A stretch of 18,283 nt of DNA, taken from assembly GCF_000003855.2 (NCBI RefSeq), contig NW_003101681.1, positions 1,376,197 through 1,394,479 of the forward strand, read 5' to 3'. The translations under genes and the position numbers were made by a program. The notes under the pieces were generated by a model that did no database searches, was not told the DNA's origin, and saw nothing but the letters and a program-made list of their open reading frames with translations. Numbering within the stretch: position 1 is the stretch's first letter; each line of letters opens with the position of its first letter. Shown piece after piece: positions 1 to 6,826 of the stretch. Source of the DNA: Blastomyces gilchristii SLH14081. Lineage: Eukaryota; Ascomycota; Eurotiomycetes; Onygenales; Ajellomycetaceae.

Positions 1-1420
1 CTAAATAATAATAATATTTCATGATATTATAAATAAACCAATCAGTCACATCACTGAATATGATACAGAATATTAAAATATAGTAAAGTTCAATATATAA
101 GATAACTGTTCAGACTCTTCAATTATGTCAGATAATTAATTATTAAGTGCAACACTCTGATCAGAAAAAGATTCAAATATTGAAACTTTTTGATATAAAG
201 TAAACTCAGTTGAAATATGTGATTGATTTACTGTTTCAGTTTTATAAGATAATAAAGACAGTCTCAATCACTTGAATATCAATGCTGCAGTCTGTTTAAT
301 GAGTGTATAACAGTTTATTTACTCATCTTGAGAAGTAGTTGAATCACTTAAAAAGAAATTCAGTCTGAGATAATACTATAGCACAGGCTATTATTGCTGT
401 AAGAAATAAACTGATATATTATTATAGTAAAACTAAACAATCTTTTACAGAGTACTATGCTATAGCAGCTCTACTAGATTTCTTCTATCAAGTTAATATC
501 TACACTTCTCAAGATTGAACAGAGAAGAAATGAGACTTATATACTAAATTAATCTGAGACTACTACAATGTCAACTATCAGAGATTTGAATGAGCAGATG
601 TTAGAGATGTGAAGACAGTGAAATACAATTCTCTAGTAAGTAACAATCTTTGATAATACTTTATATTATATAGAACTATAATACTAACTTTGAAACAGAA
701 CTTGTATACATTGATTACAATTAAAAATCAGATAAAACTACATACTTATAAAACTGAATTTAACTGCTATCTTCAAGATAATTCAATAAATTTACACACT
801 AAATTAATTCTAGAGTTATAAAAAATTGTTGAAAGTATATACTCAACTATTACACTGATAATACATGATATTCTGACAATTTCATTGACAGAGATAAGAA
901 TGAAGTGAAAGTTCAACTCAAACTAAGATATTTATTACTATCACTGAGAATAATTATAAGAAGAAATAATCAAGAAACTTATGATTATAAAATATAAAAT
1001 TATCAGACACTTTAATATCTCTGATCACAGTATATCAGAGAAGTGTAGTTTTCATAAGAAAGTGAAGAATAAACTTATACAAGAATATATTTAGTTATTT
1101 CATAAGTATTATCAATAATCATTATTAAATTCTGATTATATAAGCAATCACTGAATGAACTGAATAAGACTGAATTTAATCTTCAGTCTCAGTCTCATTC
1201 TGATTTTGAAAGAATAATTATCTTTCACAGTTTATTCTGAGAAATTACTCTTATTTCACTGTTCTTATATTAAATCTGATCATTTTTCATACCATTCCTC
1301 TCAGAAATGATTCATTTTCAGATTTTTTTGATGCTTGGTTTTGATGAAACTCATACCAAGAAATGTATGAGATCAGATCAAATGAAATCAAATGTGAAAT
1401 TCATGATTCTGCCGGTCAGT
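1..1420 (+). mobile_element. hAT-family DNA transposon, 3' part, RIP-degraded
   Basis: The 5' part lies outside the window. The transposase remnant (separate entry) occupies about 300-1095. From 1096 to about 1420 there is AT-rich sequence without recognisable coding content, presumably the 3' untranslated part and terminal inverted repeat. The right boundary is inferred from where similarity to the gypsy A copy at 16238 begins (about 1420-1423). A lone CpG in the word gccggtcag (1411-1419) sits exactly at this junction, so the transposon end is probably there. I could not verify the terminal inverted repeat or the 8-bp target duplication, because the other end is not in the window. Confidence 0.6.
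300..1095 (+). pseudogene. hAT transposase, C-terminal half (RNase H-like end and dimerisation domain)
   Basis: One frame (codons starting at positions divisible by 3) reads like a fungal hAT transposase interrupted by stops. At 396-470 it gives RNKLIYYYSKTKQSFTEYYA, followed by AALLDFFYQ, the usual 'KLxxYYxKTDxSpxYxaAvvLdP' block that ends the catalytic fold. TGA codons after this block fall where Trp is expected. At about 810-980 the C-terminal dimerisation domain follows: HDILTISLTEIR, then DIYYYH (927-944), then EEIIKKLMIIKY. This matches the family pattern 'ILtIPatgxgvERlFntARDICHYRRGxLkpeTIkeLMmfky'. Hence Arg became stop or Lys, and Cys became Tyr. Both blocks share one frame, so no net indel is seen over 600 bp. 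The family name is an inference from motifs; the N-terminal half and zinc finger are outside the window. It is non-functional. Confidence 0.72.
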
Positions 1421-2437
1421 TTACTGATAACTAGAAGAATATAAACTTCTACTGTTAAATAATTCAGTCTTCATTTCTTATAGCAGAATGATATGTTAAA
1501 AGTTATTGAGAATTCATTATAATAATTCTTATACTGAGTACTTCAGATTAGAGAAGACTGAAGAGCTTCTAAAATATAAATATATTTAAAACAAGCTTCA
1601 GACAGATGTCAAAGAGTATATTAAGACTTATAATATCTGTCAAAGAATAAAGAGTCTGTAGTATAAGTAATATAACTAGTTAATATCACTGTCTGTTTTA
1701 AAGAGCTTATAACAGAATTTATTAATGAATTTCATAGTTAATCTACTGAAGTCAATAAGAGTCAAAGAATATGACTTAATTTTAATTATTATTAACTACT
1801 TCATGAAGATAATAAAATATATTTCTACTTATAAGAAGATTAAAGCCTCTGAATTGACTAATCTATTTCTAGATATTATTATTTATAATCACAGTGATTC
1901 AAAATCATTGATAATAGATTAAGAATTCCTCTTCATCAGTAAATACTGATCAGCTTTTTACTATTATCTTATAATAAGATATCTTCTCAGCGCTGTATTT
2001 TATTCTCAGACAGATAATTAGACTGAATATCAGAACTTAATATTAGAATAGTATCTTTAAGTATTCTATTTATATTATCAGAATAATTAGCTCAAACATC
2101 TTCTAATCACTGAATTCATATATAATAATACAAAGAATATAATCTTAAAAGTATCTTCTTTCTATACTTATTATAAATATAATTCTTCATTACTCAGTGA
2201 CATTGTAAATGATATTTCAAAGAGAGAAATAGACAGTCAGAATGTTAAACAGATACAGAGAACAGAGTACTTCTCAGTATTAAAAGTAAAAGCTAGATTA
2301 AAACTTTTGAATAAAATTTACAAGAAGATGATGAAAAGTATTCATTATATCTAGAAGTAATAGATAGAATACTATAATTAAAAACATCTTTTAATAAAGT
2401 TCTTAACAGAGAATTAAGTACTATTTTCAGTAAAGAA
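1420..2437 (+). mobile_element. Ty3/gypsy family A fragment, left copy (integrase region only)
   Basis: This stretch is the reverse complement, with many substitutions, of 15219-16238. Similarity starts near actgataactagaagaat (1423) and stops near aaagaatat (about 2430). Upstream lies the hAT element. Downstream lies gypsy B in the opposite orientation. The fragment is therefore cut on both sides, either by nested insertions or by rearrangement. No LTR is attached to it within the window. Confidence 0.8.
1420..2437 (+). repeat. Left arm of large inverted repeat (pairs with 15219-16238)
   Basis: About 1.0 kb of gypsy A integrase occurs here on the + strand and again on the - strand at 15219-16238, about 12.8 kb away. 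The arms are clearly homologous along their whole length, with frequent differences, mostly CA/TA or TG/TA. They are two independent copies of one element inserted head to head, not a hairpin formed by one event. Confidence 0.8.
1480..2437 (+). pseudogene. Gypsy A integrase, left copy (zinc finger plus catalytic core)
   Basis: In the frame of 1725, the retroviral-type integrase reads in order. The HHCC zinc finger tail is DVKEYIKTYNICQRIKS (about 1596-1655), with the first Cys of CxxC changed to Tyr. The catalytic core opens with NFIVNLLKS (1728 on), where the first catalytic Asp of the usual 'MDFI' has become Asn, and continues as EYDLILIIINYFMKIIKYIS, the counterpart of 'YDaIlVvvDRLTKmaHfIp'. 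The 'HPQTDGQTER' block survives as FYSQTDN-stop-TEYQN (1998-2036), with the catalytic Glu kept at 2025-2027. A surviving stretch of 65 codons (1725-1922) is open, but it is only a piece of the core. The integrase would insert cDNA into the genome; this copy cannot. The C-terminal SH3-like part and chromodomain seen in the right copy are missing. Confidence 0.85.
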
Positions 2438-2578
2438 TATTATAAGAGGTCTACACTGAATAGATCAGTATAATATTTATAGATCTTATAATATAAAAGT
2501 GAAAAATATTAAAGAAGGAAAAAAGAGAAAGTGCGGAAATCAGTGATTGAAGTAAATATTTATATATATATGTAATGA

Positions 2579-2641
2579 AGCTTCTGAGTGAAAGAATAGA
2601 GATTCTGTATATATAATAAAGCTTCAGAGTGAAAGAATAGA
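2579..2641. repeat. Two tandem copies of a 22-bp motif, period 41 bp
   Basis: agcttctgagtgaaagaata (2579 on) recurs at 2620 with one substitution, each copy followed by TA-rich sequence. It lies in the 3' non-coding tail of gypsy B. Function unknown; it may be part of the 3' LTR or untranslated region. Confidence 0.6.
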
Positions 2642-2824
2642 AATTTCATAAGTTTTTCAGCTGAGAATCAGTGACTGAGAATTGAAGCTTTCAGCAGAAT
2701 CTATGAGGTGTAATAAAATAGTCTATATAATTGATCAGATGCAGCTCATTACATTAGTTCTCTCTTTTCAGAAGTGAGATTATACATAGTTCTCATCAGT
2801 CGAGAGCTGCTGTTTTGAATAACA

Positions 2825-4017
2825 CAGAGCTCAGAGTTCAGATCAGATGATCATAGTTATCTCATTTTATAAAATATTATCAGTTACAGCTGTGAGATCT
2901 CTTATTAAGAATATCTTCAATCTCTCACTCAAGCTCATTATCTTCTTCTATGATCTCTGACAGCTATCAGTCAGAAGTCAGTTAAGAAGAGAATGAATCA
3001 GTGACAGTGTGATAAAGTAAGCTTGTATGAAAGATATTATGAATCTCTGATAATGTATTAAGACAGTAGTTATAACTGTCTAGAACTTCTATCACTTTAT
3101 ACTTAATATAGCAGTAATTCAATGTATAAGAGAAGTGTGTGATCTGTATATTCTTAAGATTCAATTACATCAGATCTTCTATCTTATATTACTCAGTAAG
3201 ATCTCAGTGAATATTAATTTAATTCTCTTAATCTTGTTTAGTACTTGTCATAAAGACTTCTACTCAGTTATGAGTATCTCAGAGCTTTATTACTGTATTA
3301 TAAGTAATCTGAATTAAACTGTAGAGATTCAGTGTAAAATGTATAATCTCTAGAAGATTTAACATCTTCATATAATAACTGTGTATAAGAAAGAACAGAC
3401 TTGTATCTGTTGAAATAATATCTTAATTATTGATAGCAATCTCTGTATATAGAAGAAGATTATATCAATTATCTTATAAATAATTACAGAACTTATGAAG
3501 ATAATTCTTTATAGTCTGAATTATTTATTCTGATATATCATCAGTCTCAGAGTGATAGACAGTTGATAAATAGTGTGTAATCTTAAGACTTAACAGATTC
3601 TTATTCAGAGAGTGCTTATAAATTGACAGTCTTAATCTGATACTATAAATCTCAGTAATTTATACATCTGATAGAACAGACTTTATAGAAAGACTTTAGT
3701 AACTTGTTCAGTATTCATCTTATTATAAGAATTTAATATAACATCTTTACTTAATCAGTCAATGATAATCAGAATATTCTTACAATTCTTACTCTTAGAA
3801 AGATTAACAGCAAAGTTAATTATTATATCTTATCAGATTCTATTAGAGATATTAAGTAATTTCAGTAGATCTTTTCTACAGTTCTTTCATAAGATAATGA
3901 AAGAATAATAATTACAGTTTCAGATGACATATCTGATACTATTTAATATCTCAGATCAGTAGAACTCTTAAGAGATTATTTAATACAGTTGTTCACAATC
4001 TGAATAATCAGTTATAT
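2825..4017 (-). pseudogene. Gypsy B integrase and chromodomain
   Basis: Reading down from 4017, the integrase zinc finger gives EFY-stop-SEILNSIRYVI ('REFYWPxMxxxvrryVrnC'). The core gives INFAVNLSKSKNCKNILIII ('MDFVtgLPkSkgcnaILVvvD') with Asp to Asn, then FIVSD-stop-DCQFIST ('fVSDRGsQFvS') at 3645-3605. The C-terminal domain at 3164-2982 keeps EVLDSYNYCLNTLSEIHNIF followed by HTSLLYHTVTDSFSS, the 'IHpvFHtSLLrP...dPfPsQ' hallmark. The chromodomain (2945-2825) reads E-stop-EIEDILNKRSHSCN, then YFIK-stop-DNYDHLI-stop-T. These match 'EWEVEEILDkR', 'YlVKWkgY' and 'TWEP', with every missing Trp now a stop. Chromodomains bind methylated H3K9 and steer insertion into heterochromatin. There is one frame change between the core (first codon position of the core motif at 3637) and the C-terminus. 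Inactive. Confidence 0.85.
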
Positions 4018-4022
4018 ACAAA
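4018..4022. repeat. Target-site duplication of solo LTR, left copy (ACAAA)
   Basis: The pentamer acaaa directly precedes the LTR start TGTAAGAA and recurs directly after the LTR end at 4281-4285. Five base pairs is the usual gypsy integrase stagger. Confidence 0.85.
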
Positions 4023-4280
4023 TGTAAGAATAAGTGCTCGCAGGCGATTATTCGGGTGTTTGCAGCTTGGCGTGATATGTACTGTTACCTACTAGAAGTA
4101 TTCGCGGTAGAAAGAAAAAATGTAGAGGTTAAATATATAATAGCATTCAAGCTGAGTTATGAATAGTATTCACGAACTCCAGTCTATATAGTTGTGTGTA
4201 GCCAAGGGCCGCTAACCCTATTGATTACGCGAGAGATAGGAATAGAGGTAAAGAATCCGTGCGAAGCGGGATTTCTTACA
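4023..4280. mobile_element. Solo LTR, 258 bp, with intact ends
   Basis: It begins TGTAAGAA and ends TTCTTACA, an 8-bp perfect terminal inverted repeat with the canonical TG...CA. It is flanked on both sides by the 5-bp duplication ACAAA. It contains several CpG and GG/CC words (gctcgcaggcg, gccaagggccgc, cgtgcgaagcggg) that are absent from the surrounding DNA, so it was not mutated with its host. No internal domain, primer-binding site or second LTR is present, so this is a solo LTR left by LTR-LTR recombination. It sits inside the integrase zinc-finger coding region of gypsy B. Removing it plus one ACAAA rejoins the host frame: GAG ATG CAT GAT TTG on one side and GAT TAT TCA (GHPG-type motif) on the other. 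The strand of the parent element cannot be set from an LTR alone; the minus-strand end TGTTGTAAGAAATCCCGC also looks LTR-like. Confidence 0.9.
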
Positions 4281-4285
4281 ACAAA
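4281..4285. repeat. Target-site duplication of solo LTR, right copy (ACAAA)
   Basis: This is the second copy of acaaa, immediately after TTCTTACA. It is identical to 4018-4022. Confidence 0.85.
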
Positions 4286-4834
4286 TCATGCATCTCTTGT
4301 ATTATTCAGATGTATAAGCAGTTTGAAGTGAGAGACTCAGTGTCATTCACAGAATTATAGAGTGTTATATCATCAATAGTATCTGAGATGTTAGTTCTTA
4401 TATGTAGTTCTGAGAAGAAATCAGAGTGCTTCTTGATATACTGCTTTAATAAGTGCTTAAAGAAGTTCATCAGTTTAAGCTGTTATATATCACAATTCAT
4501 TGAGTGTAGATTCAGAAGAAGTTGAGATATCAGTGACAGTTTAGAGAAAAAGTGTTTCAATTAGAGAAGTGTGTATAGTGCTATAAGTTGTTTCATCTTA
4601 ATTAATCAATATCTTCAGATTCAAGAGCTGATACTCTTGATTTATTCAGTAAGTATCTGTCATATTGAATAATATATCTTGCTCTTATTATGAGAGAGTA
4701 TCTGTTATTAAGTTCTGACTGTCAGAGCAGTAATGTATTATAAAATGAAAACAGCTTAATAGCTCAGATCATTGCATCTGTTATTCAGTAAGCTTGTAAG
4801 TAATAGTGAAGTGTTTAAGATTCTTATAATCTGT
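4286..4834 (-). pseudogene. Gypsy B RNase H C-terminus and RNase H-integrase linker
   Basis: From 4831 the - strand reads TDYKNLKHFTITYKLTE, then Q-stop-SELLSCFHFII and SDSQNLITDTLS, followed by two stops and EQD. These are the end of the gypsy RNase H domain ('TDHkNLeYFmttKkLteRQaRWsEfLsrFnFvI.yRpGsqN..pDaLSRReqD'). Further down, an open stretch of about 55 codons (about 4468-4306) contains a Ser/Thr/Asp-rich linker. The first residues of the integrase zinc-finger region follow (QEMHDL, 4299-4282), just before the solo LTR. The first two-thirds of RNase H and the reverse transcriptase are not found next to it, because the sequence breaks at 4840. A frame change lies between the RNase H and integrase parts. 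Confidence 0.75.
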
Positions 4835-4839
4835 GATTA

Positions 4840-4893
4840 TGTAACGTGGCGGAACCGAAGCAGTGGCTAGTTGACGGCGTCACGTAGAGGTAG
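4840..4893. other. Short CpG-rich island, candidate LTR terminus
   Basis: About 50 bp starting TGTAACGTGGCGG and running to cggcgtcacgtagagg contain at least six CpG and several GG words, in contrast to the CpG-free DNA on both sides. The left edge coincides exactly with the break in the RNase H domain of gypsy B, directly upstream of the codons for TDYKNL. The start TGTAAC is LTR-like, and ACGTG (4844) with CACGT (4881) form a short inverted repeat. It is probably the end of an element inserted in gypsy B. I could not find its other end or a second copy of the adjacent GATTA (4835-4839). Confidence 0.45.
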
Positions 4894-6441
4894 TTGTTTG
4901 AGAAGCTGTATGAGTGAACTTGACTATCTTACTTGAATAGCAAGCTCATGAGCTACAGAGTTATTGTGAGAATATCACAGATATAGTACTTAATATACTA
5001 AGAAGATTGTATGAGAAATGCAGTAACTCTTGTATATATTATCAGTAGAAGAAAATAAATCACTGACTTCTTTAATTAAGAGTCAGTATCTAGTAAATCT
5101 ATATAAACAATGAGCAGATACTCTTCTTCTATTCTATGAGTGAGAATAGCTGAAGTGATATCTCAGCAGTGTCTTACTTTTATGAAAGAGTAATCTGCTG
5201 ATCTTGTATAGAAGTGAGATTCTTATATTCATTAATCAGATCTTTCTATATTATATCTGAAAAATGTTATAGAGTGATTGAAAACTGGTTTGAATAATCT
5301 GCAGAATGAATGAAATTATTCATAGAGAAGTGATAAGTTGTGTGAAACTATAATAAGATCTTGACATAGTCAGAAGTGTGATAATACTCTTCTCTTTAAA
5401 AATATAATTCTGATGCTTTTAAGATTACTGAATTAGAAATTATCTTTATTATATAGCAATGATTACTAACTGATTTAACAGTGTATGTACTGTGTATAAT
5501 ATAAAGAAATAGATGAGTTTCTCTGCTGACTGTATAGATCTTCTTTTTCAATCTCTGTTCAAATCAAATATATAATAAGTGAATTTCTTATATATTGATT
5601 TGAAATGTGAAAAATACAGTTAATAAGTGACTTACAGATCTTTCATTATACTTCATTCTATATATAGAATTCTCTGCAAAAGGGATGTGTTTTAGAGACA
5701 AAACTAACAGTAGTGATAGAATTTTTTTGAAAAGATTTCTTCTCTCTGTGATATATTTTTCTTCTCTCTTCTTCATCTGCAATAGTAAGTGCATGAGAGT
5801 ATTGTTTTTGAAAGATAATAAGAGACTTATTCTGACACTTTCTAGTAATTCAATGTCTTTGTGATGCGGCTGCGGTCTTCATGACTGTTAAGAAAGTCAG
5901 GTTGAAGATGAAGATAATAGTGTCAATAGACTGCAGAAGCACTGCTCTTATTATCATATCTTCTTCTTCTTCTTCTACTTCTTTTACAGCTGTGATGATA
6001 AATACTGTGTCTTGTTGTGAGATGTTATCTCTTCTGTCAGTCAGCTTGTCAGTGTCTGATTCTTTCTCTGCCTCTCTTATCATCATTATAATACTGTCTC
6101 TCTTCTTAATCAACATAATAATGTATGATCTTATGTGATCATTCATAGAGAATCTCAGAGAGAGCTTGATTCTGAAAACAGTAGCTCAGAGAAGTTCAAT
6201 CTGTAGTTTCTCTTTTATAACATGTCTGAGCCCTGCTCAGAATGCTGCTGAATTGAGTTCACAGAGTTTCACAGTTTCTTTATCTTCTCTCTGTGAGAAG
6301 GCTTCAGTGTAGTCTCTGACTGATATTATTATATACTTATACTGCACTAAGCAGCTGAAGAAAGAGAGAATCTTATACATCTGTCTCTTCTCTTACTCTC
6401 ATTATTTCTATTATATCTGTAATAATGACTTCTGTCTCTCT
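4894..6441. other. Unassigned AT-rich, RIP-degraded DNA
   Basis: I found no recognisable domain here on either strand. It has the same CpG-poor, transition-eroded look as the identified elements, so it is most likely transposon-derived. A CTT-rich patch (5957-5985) produces an acidic run in a 98-codon - strand reading frame (6146-5850) and a hydrophobic run on the + strand; neither resembles a known protein. The LINE insertion point is at its right end, so this stretch should have been contiguous with 14099-14880 before that insertion. Confidence 0.5.
5558..5604. repeat. Imperfect palindrome (17-bp stem)
   Basis: ttcaaatca (5558-5566) pairs perfectly with tgatttgaa (5596-5604). After a 1-nt bulge the inner 8 bases (5568-5575) also pair with 5588-5595, leaving a loop of about 12 nt. 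It could be a relic of a small inverted-repeat element or chance in AT-rich DNA. No flanking duplication was recognised. Confidence 0.5.
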
Positions 6442-6454
6442 GTAAGTATTACTT
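6442..6454. repeat. Target-site duplication of the LINE, 3' side
   Basis: gtaagtattactt directly abuts the (TTA)n tail and is identical to 14086-14098. A 13-bp match could arise by chance somewhere in a window this size. It is convincing because one copy touches the element tail and the other touches the abrupt GC-rich to AT-rich switch at 14085/14086. Confidence 0.75.
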
Positions 6455-6472
6455 ATTATTATTATTATTATT
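6453..6472 (-). repeat. (TTA)6 tail, 3' end of the LINE
   Basis: Six TTA triplets plus TT on the + strand, that is a TAA-type simple repeat at the 3' end of the - strand element. Short simple-repeat tails of this kind end I/Tad-type non-LTR elements in place of poly(A). Confidence 0.75.
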
Positions 6473-6826
6473 CTTCAATTATAGATGTATGCAGTCAGAG
6501 ACTATGACATCTACCTGAGAACTTTTAGTTCTCAGTGTTTTTCCTATATCTGTAAAGTTAACTATTATACATTCATCAATTTCAGATATGCAAAATCAGA
6601 AAATTCCAGCCCAGAATACAAAAACTGTTTACAAATTGCAGTGTTTTAACATTGTCTCATACTTTGAAATCATTTGACAATATCATGACAAAGGAAAAGA
6701 GAACACAGTCTTAAAGATAGGCACATTAAATAGATAGACAGAAAGAAATTAAAAGAAAAAGATAAAATAAAGAAAGACTGTAACAAAACAAATTATTAAA
6801 AGATAGTATATAGCTGTTTTAACAGA
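6473..6826 (-). other. 3' untranslated region of the LINE
   Basis: This lies between the ORF2 stop (6829-6827) and the (TTA)6 tail. No coding motif is seen. It contains a purine-rich + strand run at about 6690-6800, and a small palindrome at 6518-6538 (ctgagaactttta and its approximate complement gttctcag). Confidence 0.6.

Larger units (their letters stand above)
2438..4839 (-). mobile_element. Ty3/gypsy family B (chromovirus) fragment
   Basis: A second gypsy lineage lies on the - strand: RNase H tail (4834 to 4690), linker, integrase zinc finger (4296 to 3880, split by the solo LTR), integrase core (about 3830 to 3400), integrase C-terminus (3164 to 2982) and chromodomain (2945 to 2825). 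It then continues into about 390 bp of 3' sequence without recognised coding content. Its integrase differs from family A, for instance in the core block ending in LSKDVILNSYNKM. The outer limits are approximate: 4839 is set by the CpG-rich terminus at 4840, and 2438 by the end of the gypsy A fragment. Confidence 0.7.

Noticed and set aside
1334..1360. Short inverted repeat CTTGGT...ACCAAG near the hAT 3' end
   Set aside because: Only 6 bp, and too far inside the junction to be the terminal repeat. It could be a subterminal repeat, but this cannot be supported without the other end.
5588..5794. 68-codon - strand frame
   Set aside because: It starts next to the palindrome in unassigned DNA. 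Its composition is what random AT-rich sequence gives, and no family is recognised.
5850..6146. 98-codon - strand frame and the overlapping 85-codon + strand frame (5881-6138)
   Set aside because: Both are open because of CTT/AAG-rich low-complexity sequence. The acidic run and the hydrophobic run are mirror products of the same repeat. No domain is recognised.
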